From Methanodesulfokora sp964525965 (GTDB lineage: Archaea; Korarchaeota; Korarchaeia; Korarchaeales; Korarchaeaceae), in the NCBI GenBank assembly GCA_964525965.1, contig CAZGKA010000114.1:1-19416 (forward strand): DNA of 19,416 nt, in the 5' to 3' direction. Every line of letters begins with the position of its first letter. Position 1 is the first letter of the stretch. The position numbers and the translations under genes are program-made. Shown here in pieces: positions 1 through 7,178 of the stretch. The notes under the pieces were generated by a model, which was given only the letters and a program-made list of their open reading frames with translations, did not search any database and was not told the DNA's origin.

Positions 1-731
1 TCGGCCGAGAGCGACTCGAAGAGATCGGCTCCTCTTCCAGCACAGTCCCCGACATTATCGCCCACGTTGTCAGCTATCACTGCAGGGTTCCTCGGGTCAT
101 CCTCCGGAATTCCGGCCTCCACCTTCCCTACCAGGTCAGCCCCTATGTCGGCCGCTTTGGTGTAGATCCCTCCTCCGAGCTGAGCGAAGAGAGCTGCCAA
201 GCTGGCGCCGAATCCGAACCCCATTATCAGCAGGGGGACCTTGTGCACATCTCCTGTGAGCGACCAGTAGAGGTAGAACAGACCTGTGACTCCAAGAAGG
301 CTCATCGACACGACGCTGAGTCCGAGCACAACTCCTCCCGAGAAGGCCACCTTGAGGGGCTTCGTCTCGCTCTCTCTAGCTGCCTGAGCTGCCTTGACGT
401 TCGTGAGCGTGGCCGTGTCCATGGCTATGTATCCGGCCAGCAGGGAGCAGATGGTTCCGAGGGCAAAGGAGCAAGCTATGAACGGGATGCCTCCGTTCAT
501 TATCACGTCCAAGAGATATATGAAGATCGAGAGCGCGACCATTACTCCCAAGATCACCTTGTACTGCCTCTTCAGGTAGGCGGCGGAGCCCACCCTTATA
601 GCTCTGTTTATTTGTACCATCTTTTCGGTTCCGGACTCCATCTTAGATATTTTATACCTGAGGAGAAGAGCAACGACAACGCCGAGGACGGATAAAGCGC
701 CAACGATCACTCCGGGTAATGCGGCATCCAT
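1..731 (-). CDS. hppA: Membrane-bound proton/sodium-pumping pyrophosphatase, 5' part (runs off the window)
   Basis: This gene encodes an integral membrane pyrophosphatase that hydrolyses PPi and pumps H+ or Na+ across the cell membrane. I translated 243 codons from an ATG at 731 down to the window edge; the family is usually about 670-750 residues, so roughly the first third is present. Hydrophobic segments occur near residues 5-25, 60-78, 84-104, 128-156 and 166-186. They are followed by the family signature around residues 190-240: KAADIGADLVGK (192-203) and the PPi-metal binding DNVGDNVGDCAG (221-232). The start is supported by an SD GAGGAGGG read on the minus strand at 740-747, about 8 nt before the ATG. 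The residue that distinguishes K+-dependent from K+-independent enzymes lies outside the window, so the subtype is open. The gene is divergent from triosephosphate isomerase. Confidence 0.96.
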   Translation of the reverse strand, partial: MDAALPGVIVGALSVLGVVVALLLRYKISKMESGTEKMVQINRAIRVGSAAYLKRQYKVILGVMVALSIFIYLLDVIMNGGIPFIACSFALGTICSLLAGYIAMDTATLTNVKAAQAARESETKPLKVAFSGGVVLGLSVVSMSLLGVTGLFYLYWSLTGDVHKVPLLIMGFGFGASLAALFAQLGGGIYTKAADIGADLVGKVEAGIPEDDPRNPAVIADNVGDNVGDCAGRGADLFESLSA

Positions 732-778
732 GAATTTGACCCTCCTCAAATTTGTTGAGCTATGGGAAATGCACCCAA

Positions 779-790
779 ACTTAAAAGGTT
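779..790. promoter_or_regulatory. TATA-like element between hppA and tpiA, possibly used in both directions
   Basis: The only strongly AT-rich core in the 77-bp divergent gap reads CTTAAAAGG on the plus strand and CCTTTTAAG on the minus strand. Its centre (about 784) is 25-28 bp before the tpiA start codons, so tpiA transcripts would be leaderless. On the other strand a start near 758 would give hppA a leader of about 26 nt carrying its SD. The element is seen in the sequence; its use in both directions is inferred. Confidence 0.5.
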
Positions 791-808
791 TGTGATGGGC
801 CGATCATC

Positions 809-1492
809 GTGATGTCAACGGAAGTTCCCAGGATCTTTGTGAACATGAAGGCTTATTTGGAGGCCTCCGGAGATCGAGCTCTCTCACTGGCTAGGGCTGC
901 CGAAAAAGTGAGTTCGGAGACCGGGGTTCTGGTTGGGGTCATACCGAACTTCCTGTCAGCTCCGATCGTTGCGAGAGAGGTGGACATCCCCGTGCTCGTT
1001 CAGCATGTGGATCCTGTCGAGCCCGGAGCTCACACCGGAAGCATCAGTCCGAGACTTCTGAGGCACTACGGAATAAGCGGTGCTCTGCTGAACCACAGCG
1101 AGAGAAGGGTGAGGCTCGACCACATAGCCTCATGCGTGAGGATGCTCTCAGAGGAAGGACTGATCTCCGTTGTGTGTTGCACGGATCCCTTTGAGGCAGG
1201 GGCTGTGGCCTCCTTGAATCCTTCAGCAGTAGCTGTCGAGCCGCCAGATCTCATAGGAACTGGGATCTCTGTTTCGAAGGCCAGGCCCGAGGTCGTGACC
1301 GAGGCCGTGAGGGCGGTGAGAAGGCACTCCGGCTCAGCACTTCCAATATGCGGAGCCGGCATAACCACCGGAGAGGACGTCAGAAGAGCCATTGAACTCG
1401 GATCCTACGGTGTCCTGGTCGCCTCAGCGATAGTAAAGGCAAGCGACCCAGAAAAAAAGATTAGAGAGATGGCCTCCTCCGTTCCCGATTGA
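809..1492 (+). CDS. tpiA: Triosephosphate isomerase, archaeal type
   Basis: Interconverts dihydroxyacetone phosphate and glyceraldehyde 3-phosphate in the cytoplasm. The protein is 227 residues, the short archaeal size (bacterial enzymes are about 250). The catalytic set is complete, counting from the GTG: Lys14 in VNMKAY, His96 in LLNHSERR, and Glu144 in AVEPPDLIGTG. The phosphate-binding segments CGAGITTGED and GVLVASAIVKA follow near the C-terminus. QHVDPVEPGAHTG is also typical of archaeal TPI. The start is GTG at 809 or the directly following ATG at 812. There is no SD, and the TATA-like element about 26 bp upstream suggests a leaderless mRNA. The gene converges on the aldolase/phosphatase with only 3 bp between stop codons, placing two consecutive gluconeogenic steps side by side. 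Confidence 0.97.
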   Translation: MMSTEVPRIFVNMKAYLEASGDRALSLARAAEKVSSETGVLVGVIPNFLSAPIVAREVDIPVLVQHVDPVEPGAHTGSISPRLLRHYGISGALLNHSERRVRLDHIASCVRMLSEEGLISVVCCTDPFEAGAVASLNPSAVAVEPPDLIGTGISVSKARPEVVTEAVRAVRRHSGSALPICGAGITTGEDVRRAIELGSYGVLVASAIVKASDPEKKIREMASSVPD

Positions 1493-1495
1493 TCC

Positions 1496-2608
1496 TCACT
1501 CCTCCAGCTCCTCAAATCTTTCCTTCAGCTTTTCCAGTACACCGGGCAATGTTGTGTACTCCATCTCGTGAGACTCCACGCGGTGCGGCATGAAGGGACC
1601 GTGCCTCCTCATGTAGTCGGCTATTATGTTTGCCTTTCTCCTCGCCTCGTCGAAGGCCGGATCGGAGAACAGATCACTCGGTCCGACGAGCCTGGCCTCG
1701 TGGAGTATGAATCCGAGGGCGCATATCCTAGGAGGACCATCGAACCTGCTGGGTCTGGCGTCTTCTATGGGGACGGGCATGAGAGGACCATAGTGGGAGC
1801 CCCTCATCCATCCGGGCACCAGGTGGGGGAAGCTGAACGGCTCCAGGATCTCTCCCAGGGCGGGGAACCCGTGCTGGGCCCTCACTACCGCCACGGGATC
1901 ATCCTTGCCCACGTACTTCCCGGCTATCAGGTTCAGCCTGGTCGTGCTGACGGCCGCCGCCGTCTCCCCGTCCGACCTCCTGTAGACCCTCCTTATTATG
2001 TACCTTCCTATGCTTCCTATCAGGGCCAGTATGTCGTAGAGCTCCTCGGGGGCGTTCAGCTTAACGATCTTGTTCTCGTAGACGTCCATTATCTCGAAGG
2101 TGAATCCACCGTGCATGCTCGGATCTATGACAAGGCCTGCTGTGTTGAAGGGATCGGCGAATATCCTGAACAGAGGGAGGTTGAACGCTCCGGGGCTCGT
2201 CTTGTCAGCCATGAACACGACTATAGGTTCAGAGGGTCTCTCCTCCATCTCTATCTCAGCTACTCCAGGCCCCATCCCCTTCACGTTGCCGGAGAAAGTG
2301 TCCTTCAGGAGATCCTGACCAGCTCCGTAGAGCCCCAATTTCTTAGCTACATCAGCGGCCTTCTTAAGCGTGTTCCACGCTAGTTCATGAACTTCCTCAT
2401 TGTTCTCCCCTTTCGTGTGGGACATTATGAGCTGAAGGTCATCGCCAACTGCCGTCACGTGGAAGTCCTCTATTATCCCGCTCTTCTTTCCCTCGGCCAA
2501 GGAGTTGCGGGCCGCCTCCAAGAGCTGCTCGGGAACCATGTGATGGCCCGCCAGACCACCAACGTCAGCTTTTATGACGGATATCGTCGATCTCATCTTC
2601 ACACCCAT
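1496..2608 (-). CDS. fbp: Fructose-1,6-bisphosphate aldolase/phosphatase (bifunctional, class V)
   Basis: This bifunctional archaeal enzyme condenses DHAP with glyceraldehyde 3-phosphate and then dephosphorylates the product to fructose 6-phosphate, making gluconeogenesis one-way. The protein is 370 residues, normal for the family. Metal and substrate residues are visible: Asp15 in IKADVGG, His22-His23, and Asp56-Asp57 in AVGDD. The mobile aldolase loop reads AGKYVGKDDP (229-238), with the expected catalytic Tyr232 and Schiff-base Lys235; numbering from Met5 gives Tyr228 and Lys231, close to characterised enzymes. The start may be 2608 or Met5 at 2596, and the family N-terminus aligns better with Met5. 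A TATA-like AT stretch at 2623-2636 in the 31-bp gap after speE suggests its own promoter, although both genes lie on the same strand and could be cotranscribed. Confidence 0.97.
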   Translation of the reverse strand: MGVKMRSTISVIKADVGGLAGHHMVPEQLLEAARNSLAEGKKSGIIEDFHVTAVGDDLQLIMSHTKGENNEEVHELAWNTLKKAADVAKKLGLYGAGQDLLKDTFSGNVKGMGPGVAEIEMEERPSEPIVVFMADKTSPGAFNLPLFRIFADPFNTAGLVIDPSMHGGFTFEIMDVYENKIVKLNAPEELYDILALIGSIGRYIIRRVYRRSDGETAAAVSTTRLNLIAGKYVGKDDPVAVVRAQHGFPALGEILEPFSFPHLVPGWMRGSHYGPLMPVPIEDARPSRFDGPPRICALGFILHEARLVGPSDLFSDPAFDEARRKANIIADYMRRHGPFMPHRVESHEMEYTTLPGVLEKLKERFEELEE

Positions 2609-2639
2609 CCTTCAGACCTTCGATACTTTATTTACCTTT

Positions 2640-3554
2640 TCAGTCGATCTCCACCGGGTTGTCGTCCCTGTTGGGAGTTCCTGAAGCTATGCACCTCTCG
2701 AGCAGTTTGTCCATGGTGAAGAGGGCCTGATGAACGTCCTTGGAGTAGAACCTCGTGTCTATGCCCCTCTCCTCAAGCCTTTCGGCCACCTCCGGGGAGG
2801 CAGGGTCGTACCTGAGGCTCCCGATGGAGAAGGTCCACTCGTCCTTGAAAGATGGTACAAACGCCTTGGCCAGCCTGGCTATCGGGAACACCTCCTTGAC
2901 TGCGGCGAACACGCTCGAGAGAACCTTTGAGTAGAGCCTGGCCCCCTCGCTGTGGGTGACCATGAGGCCGTCCTCCCTCAGTATCCTCCTTATGGCCTGG
3001 TAGAACTCCAGGGTGTACAGCTTGGCGGATGGCCCCTTGGGATCCGTCAGGTCCACTATCACCACGTCGTACTTCTTGTCGCACTCCTCAACATACTTCC
3101 TCCCGTCCATGAAGATCAGGTTTAGCTTGTCGCTCTCGAACGCTCCCTGCGGAACCTCCTTGACCTTCTCCCTGAAGAGCTCTACGACCTCGGGATCCAG
3201 CTCCACCAGGTCAACCGATTCGAAGGGGTGCTTGAGGACCTCTCTCAGGGCACCTCCGTCCCCGCCGCCTATTATGAGCACGTCTCTCGGGTTTGGATGG
3301 GCTAGGAGGACCGGATGCACCAGGACCTCGTGGTATATGAACTCGTCGTTGAGGGAGAGCATCATTATCCTCTCTATGAAGAGACATCTCCCCACGTGCT
3401 CGAGATCTATCACCTCAACCAGCTGACCGGCCCTCGTCCTGAAGGAGGATACCTTCCTCCTCACCTCGGTCAGCGAGAAGACGCCCGGCCTAAGCACCTC
3501 CAAGTAGAACTCCTTGCCCTGGAATTGGGTGAAACCCTCCTTGGCGATCGACAT
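2640..3554 (-). CDS. speE: Polyamine aminopropyltransferase (spermidine synthase family)
   Basis: Transfers an aminopropyl group from decarboxylated S-adenosylmethionine to an amine acceptor (putrescine, agmatine or a longer polyamine) in the cytoplasm. The 304-residue protein has the Rossmann-fold methyltransferase-like core with the nucleotide-binding GGGDGG (96-101), the acidic ELD (118-120), DGR (150-152) and the active-site DLTDP (168-172), followed by a C-terminal domain ending in a putative substrate lid. The acceptor cannot be read with confidence; many thermophile enzymes have broad specificity or prefer agmatine. The N-terminal 30 residues look longer than in short bacterial SpeE. 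The start at 3554 is supported by GGGGAGGAAGG (minus strand, 3562-3572). It diverges from serS and lies 31 bp upstream of the aldolase/phosphatase on the same strand. Confidence 0.93.
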   Translation of the reverse strand: MSIAKEGFTQFQGKEFYLEVLRPGVFSLTEVRRKVSSFRTRAGQLVEVIDLEHVGRCLFIERIMMLSLNDEFIYHEVLVHPVLLAHPNPRDVLIIGGGDGGALREVLKHPFESVDLVELDPEVVELFREKVKEVPQGAFESDKLNLIFMDGRKYVEECDKKYDVVIVDLTDPKGPSAKLYTLEFYQAIRRILREDGLMVTHSEGARLYSKVLSSVFAAVKEVFPIARLAKAFVPSFKDEWTFSIGSLRYDPASPEVAERLEERGIDTRFYSKDVHQALFTMDKLLERCIASGTPNRDDNPVEID

Positions 3555-3570
3555 AAATCAACCTTCCTCC

Positions 3571-3584
3571 CCTAATTTATTAGG
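3571..3584. promoter_or_regulatory. Interrupted palindrome at the predicted speE transcription start
   Basis: CCTAAT and ATTAGG form 6-bp inverted arms around a 2-bp centre. The site lies directly upstream of the speE SD and about 26 bp downstream (minus strand) of the shared TATA-like element, so it would overlap the speE initiation region. This is where an archaeal repressor would act. The repeat is seen; the operator role is inferred. Confidence 0.35.
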
Positions 3585-3591
3585 TCTTCGG

Positions 3592-3604
3592 ATACTTTTA
3601 TAGC
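3592..3604. promoter_or_regulatory. TATA-like element between speE and serS
   Basis: The sequence ATACTTTTATAG on the plus strand reads CTATAAAAGTAT on the minus strand, so it is a good archaeal TATA box in either direction. Counting about 26 bp each way puts starts near 3624 for serS (just at its GGAGGG SD) and near 3572 for speE (just before its SD). No second AT-rich core is visible in the 82-bp gap. Confidence 0.5.
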
Positions 3605-3636
3605 AATCAGGAAGTTCTTCGGAGGGATGATCACAG

Positions 3637-4995
3637 ATGGGCTGGTCCGTGCTCGACGCTCTGAGAAATAACCCCGATCTGATAAGGAATAGCTTGAAGA
3701 AGAGGTGTATGGATTTCTCTTTGCTTGATAAGGCTCTCGAGCTTGATAGGAGATGGAGAGAGCTCCTGACGGAGACGAACAAGTTGAGAGAGGAGAGGAA
3801 CAGGATAAACAGGGAGATAGGATCTGCCTCGGGGGAGGAGAAGGAGGCCTTGATCGGAAAGAGCAGGGAGCTCGCCAAGAGGCTGGGCCAGATGGAGAAG
3901 GAGCTCAAGAAAATTGAGGACGAGAGGAACTCCATTCTCATGGATATACCCAACCTGGTACACGAGAGCGTCCCCGAGGGACCAGATGAGAGCTACAACG
4001 TTCCAGTTAGATTCTGGGGAGTCCCGAAGGTCCCAAAAAGCAAGCTTGAGGTCTTCAAGGAGGAGTGCAAGGGGTTCGACGTGGAACATGAGGTTTTGGA
4101 GCATGAGGTCCCGGGCCACGCTGACCTGATGGAGGAGATCTTCAGGCTGATAAACACCAAGAAGGCCGGCAAAGTGGCCGGATCCAGGTTCTTCTACCTC
4201 TTGAGGGATGTCGCCATCATGGATCTAGCCCTCCAGGCCATGGCTCTGGATCACCTCATAAAGAAGGGCTTCACACCCGTTGTTCCACCGTTCATGCTGA
4301 AGGAGGAGTTCTACACCAGGGTGACGGACCTGGAGACCTTCAAGGATGCCATCTACAAGGTGGAGAAGGAGGATCTCTACCTCATAGCAACCTCCGAGCA
4401 CCCGATCGCCGCCCTTCACGCTGGGGACACCTTCACCGAGGACGAGCTCCCGAGGCTCTACGCTGGAGTGAGCCCGTGCTTCAGGAAGGAGGCTGGAAGC
4501 CATGGCAAGGACACCAAGGGCATATTCAGGGTGCACCAGTTCTCCAAGGTGGAGCAGTTCGTGTTCTGCGTCCCCGAGGAGAGCTGGGAGTGGCATGAGA
4601 GGCTCATAAGGAACGCTGAGGAGGTCTATCAAATGCTGGGACTTCCCTACAGGGTAGTGAACATAGCTGGAGGAGATCTCGGGTACTGCGCCGCCAAGAA
4701 GTACGACTTGGAGGTCTGGTTCCCCTCCCAAGGAAGGTACAGGGAGGTGGTCAGCTGCAGCAACGTGACCGACTGGCAGAGCTACAGGCTCAGGATAAAG
4801 GTCGCTAGAAAGGGGAGAAAGGACCTGGTCCACACGCTGAACAGCACGGCCCTGGCGACCACCAGAACGATATGCGCCATCTTCGAGAACTACTACTCCC
4901 CAGAGGAGAAGATCGTGAAGGTTCCCGACAAGCTCAGGCATTACATGAGAGCCCTCGGCTGGGAGGGCGATCACATAACTCCTCTGGAGCTGTGA
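3637..4995 (+). CDS. serS: Seryl-tRNA synthetase (common class II type)
   Basis: Charges tRNA-Ser with serine. The 452-residue protein has the N-terminal antiparallel coiled coil that grips the tRNA long variable arm (about residues 30-105, rich in K, E, R and L), then the class II catalytic core. Visible motifs are TSEH (252-255) for serine binding, motif 2 from FRKEAGSHGKD to VHQF (282-302), VVSCSNVTDWQSYR (371-384), and motif 3 NSTALATTRTICAIFENYY with Arg410. It is the common SerRS, not the rare zinc-dependent methanogen form. The start at 3637 has GGAGGG 10 nt upstream. The gene diverges from speE and is followed by a 63-bp gap before the secretion-type ATPase. Confidence 0.97.
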   Translation: MGWSVLDALRNNPDLIRNSLKKRCMDFSLLDKALELDRRWRELLTETNKLREERNRINREIGSASGEEKEALIGKSRELAKRLGQMEKELKKIEDERNSILMDIPNLVHESVPEGPDESYNVPVRFWGVPKVPKSKLEVFKEECKGFDVEHEVLEHEVPGHADLMEEIFRLINTKKAGKVAGSRFFYLLRDVAIMDLALQAMALDHLIKKGFTPVVPPFMLKEEFYTRVTDLETFKDAIYKVEKEDLYLIATSEHPIAALHAGDTFTEDELPRLYAGVSPCFRKEAGSHGKDTKGIFRVHQFSKVEQFVFCVPEESWEWHERLIRNAEEVYQMLGLPYRVVNIAGGDLGYCAAKKYDLEVWFPSQGRYREVVSCSNVTDWQSYRLRIKVARKGRKDLVHTLNSTALATTRTICAIFENYYSPEEKIVKVPDKLRHYMRALGWEGDHITPLEL

Positions 4996-5005
4996 ACAAG
5001 TTTTC

Positions 5006-5027
5006 AATAAGTTCCCCCTTATTTTCA
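5006..5027 (+). terminator. Weak AT-rich hairpin with T-run after serS; may also hold the next promoter
   Basis: AATAAG (5006-5011) and CTTATT (5018-5023) form a 6-bp stem with a 6-nt loop and run into further Ts, like a weak terminator after serS. The same CTTATTTT could serve as the TATA box of the ATPase gene at 5059, about 37 bp downstream. The sequence does not decide between the two. Confidence 0.25.
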
Positions 5028-5058
5028 CGATATCTTCACCTCGTGGAAACTCCTTCGG

Positions 5059-6282
5059 ATGAGGTTTCAGGACCTGGACCTGAGGGTTGCCCTCTCCCTC
5101 ATAGAGGAGAGGGGTGGAGAGGTTCTGGAGATCAGGAGGTTTCCCTTTAGGAGGGAGCTCCTCCGGGTGCCCAAGAACTCGAGACCAGTTGACGTATCAG
5201 GATGCATCAGGGTTCTCGGAGGTTTTCTTGACCCAAGAGAAGGGGTTCTCATTCCCTACAGCAGAGCCTCCGGTATGGACGCCTCCGCCGAGGTCATGCT
5301 TCACCACGTCAGATCCATCTATCCCAAAAATCCCGATCTTGAGGAGGCCTACAGGCTGAGGGCTGAGTTTCTGTCGAAGTTGGGAGTTGAGCCCGGGCTC
5401 ATCGAGGAGGTTTGCCTCAGGTCCACCAAGCTCTGGCCCATACTGTCCCTGGCCCTCTCGGACGGGGTGACCGAGGTCTACGGGGTGCTGAACCAAGAGA
5501 TCTACTTGGACCACATAGAGCTGGGCAGGATAGCCGTGAGGAACGTGGTGCTCAGCGAGAGGGAGTTTGAGAAGATCAGAACTGTTGTCGAGTGCTCCGA
5601 GGAGGTGAGGTTCGACCTGGCGAGTCCCTTCGCGAAGGTGGACCTCAGGTTCATGGGGAGGACCATAAGGATCAGCGCGGATGGACCACCCTCCTCCACG
5701 GGATCAGTGTCCATCAGGAACCTGTCCGCCATGAGGGAGCTTAAACTGGACACTCTGATAAAGCTCGGAACCATCAGCAGGGAGGAGGCTTCTCTCATCC
5801 TGGAGTCCTTGAAGGAAGGAGATCCTGTGATCGTGGCCGGAGGAACTGGTGTGGGAAAGACCACCCTCTGCAACGCCATACTGGCGGCCCTCCCGAGGGA
5901 CACCAGAGTGATCTCCGTCGAGGAGGTCAGGGAGATAGAGGATCTGAACCAGTACGGATTGAGGCATGTGGCCTACGAGATAAGGGAGAACAGGGAGAGG
6001 GCTGTGATAAACCTGCTTCACAGGAACCCGGACGTGGTGTTCTTGGGGGAGTTGCTCGATCCGGGAGATGTGAGGGCCTTCGCCGTGGCTCATGAGAGCG
6101 GGTTTAAGGTGTTGGCGACGACTCATGGAAGGTCCAGAGGGCATCTCCTCAGTAAATGGAGGAGCTGGGGCCTCGAGTACGCCTTGGACGGAGTTCTCCT
6201 CGTGTTCATGACCAGAAGGAAGGTCTCGGAGATCTACAAGTTCTCAAAGGGATGCTGGGAGCCGTGTGTCCTAGCTCATTGA
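5059..6282 (+). CDS. Divergent type II/IV secretion ATPase (VirB11/TadA/PilT-like)
   Basis: Probable cytoplasmic motor ATPase of a type IV pilus or secretion-like assembly. The 407-residue protein has an N-terminal region of about 220 residues and a C-terminal RecA-like domain. The P-loop is GGTGVGKTT (261-269, Lys267). An acidic box VISVEEVREIE follows (284-294), then a Walker B-like VVFLGELLDP (326-335) with Glu331, and a histidine box ATTHG (353-357). It departs from the family: Walker B usually continues as GE-(V/L/M)-R-(D/G), and the His box is usually HA or HT plus an acidic or serine residue. The C-terminus stops soon after the RecA fold. The ATG at 5059 has no SD. Its 3' end overlaps the membrane-protein gene by 31 bp, which supports a two-protein machine. 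I cannot tell a pilus from a secretion role. Confidence 0.82.
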   Translation: MRFQDLDLRVALSLIEERGGEVLEIRRFPFRRELLRVPKNSRPVDVSGCIRVLGGFLDPREGVLIPYSRASGMDASAEVMLHHVRSIYPKNPDLEEAYRLRAEFLSKLGVEPGLIEEVCLRSTKLWPILSLALSDGVTEVYGVLNQEIYLDHIELGRIAVRNVVLSEREFEKIRTVVECSEEVRFDLASPFAKVDLRFMGRTIRISADGPPSSTGSVSIRNLSAMRELKLDTLIKLGTISREEASLILESLKEGDPVIVAGGTGVGKTTLCNAILAALPRDTRVISVEEVREIEDLNQYGLRHVAYEIRENRERAVINLLHRNPDVVFLGELLDPGDVRAFAVAHESGFKVLATTHGRSRGHLLSKWRSWGLEYALDGVLLVFMTRRKVSEIYKFSKGCWEPCVLAH

Positions 6283-7178
6283 TCAGGAGAACGAGGTTTC
6301 TTTATCTCCTGTCATCGGGAGCTGTGTGGAGCCCGTGGAAGGGCATAGAAGAGGCCAGCAGGGAGTTTCCCTCTGTGAGGAGGGCCGCTGTCGTGAGCTG
6401 CGTGGACGGCGTCAGCCTGAAGAAACTCCTAAAAGAGGACGATTTCCTCATGTCCGTGCTTTCGGGAGCCAGCTTCGAGGAGGTCCTCTCCTCCTACGTC
6501 AGGACTCTGAGAATATCGCTTAGAGATATTCTCGTCAGGTCTAGGGAGATCCTCGGACTCGTGTTCTCCGTTGGATTCCTGCTCTCAATGATAGTGGTTG
6601 CTAACGTCGTCTTCAGGAGGACCAATCCTCTCGTTCTGGTTCCTCTTTTCATCCCTCTAATGCTTGTGAGCTCAATCTTCAGGTTCAGCGACGAGGTGAT
6701 CGAGGGAACAAGCCCGGGTTTTGTGGACGAGCTGGCTTCTGCTGTGGAGAGGGGAACAGGGCTTGCTAGAACGCTGTCTCACAAGCATCCGGAGCTCGTC
6801 GTCGGAACTGAAACCCTGCACGATGTGCTGTCCAGGGAGGACGGGTTGTGGGCCAAGGTCCTGATGTCAAACGTGGGCAGGAGGGACATGTTCGTCCTGC
6901 TGCGAAGGGTGGCTGAGCTGGAGAGATGTAATGCTGAGATAAATGAGGAGTGGCGAAGGATCATCAAGAGGGAGAGGAGGGAGGCCTACCTGCTCAGCCT
7001 CCTGTCCGGAGGCATACTGGCCGGCATGTCCTTCTTCGGATGCTGGTTCTCTCTGGGAGTGATTGGGCTTTTGATGAGCTTCTCCTTGGGGCTTATCGTA
7101 AGGAGAGGTGTTCTGTGTTCTTTGCTCTTCCTGTTCTCGTTCTCGTCCTCGAGCATCCTAGCAGGCCTGCTCCCTTAA
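6252..7178 (+). CDS. Divergent FlaJ/TadC-like membrane platform protein
   Basis: Probable integral-membrane partner of the preceding ATPase, comparable to the GspF/FlaJ/TadC platform proteins that couple the motor to pilus or filament assembly. From the ATG at 6252 the protein has 308 residues. I see hydrophobic segments near 100-121, 126-143, 246-264, 266-283 and 286-306. The soluble stretch 155-245 begins SPGFVDELASAVERGTGLARTL, which has the feel of the T2SSF domain (leader such as 'LaaalrsGlsl'). Only one T2SSF-like region is evident, so it resembles TadC more than full GspF. The start is chosen because ATG at 6252 follows AAAGGG; the frame is open upstream to 6156 but that stretch lies inside the ATPase gene. 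No pilin or prepilin peptidase gene is adjacent. The family assignment rests on context plus a weak motif. Confidence 0.66.
   Translation: MLGAVCPSSLIRRTRFLYLLSSGAVWSPWKGIEEASREFPSVRRAAVVSCVDGVSLKKLLKEDDFLMSVLSGASFEEVLSSYVRTLRISLRDILVRSREILGLVFSVGFLLSMIVVANVVFRRTNPLVLVPLFIPLMLVSSIFRFSDEVIEGTSPGFVDELASAVERGTGLARTLSHKHPELVVGTETLHDVLSREDGLWAKVLMSNVGRRDMFVLLRRVAELERCNAEINEEWRRIIKRERREAYLLSLLSGGILAGMSFFGCWFSLGVIGLLMSFSLGLIVRRGVLCSLLFLFSFSSSSILAGLLP

Noticed and set aside
243..695. A 150-codon open frame on the plus strand over the pyrophosphatase.
   Set aside because: The minus-strand reading gives the pyrophosphatase signature without interruption; this frame is its antisense shadow.
1568..2383. 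A 271-codon open frame on the plus strand opposite the aldolase/phosphatase.
   Set aside because: It is the mirror of a well-conserved gene with intact catalytic residues, has no SD and no recognisable protein features.
4225..5028. A 267-codon open frame on the minus strand opposite serS.
   Set aside because: serS is complete with all class II motifs; the antisense frame shows no domain and lacks a promoter.
5043..5150. A possible leaderless 35-codon frame from GTG 5043 before and across the ATPase start.
   Set aside because: It is Gly/Pro-rich, has no SD and overlaps the well-supported ATPase frame.
6156..6251. A 32-codon upstream extension of the TadC-like protein.
   Set aside because: It lies wholly inside the ATPase gene in another frame and shows no hydrophobic or conserved character; ATG 6252 has a purine-rich SD.
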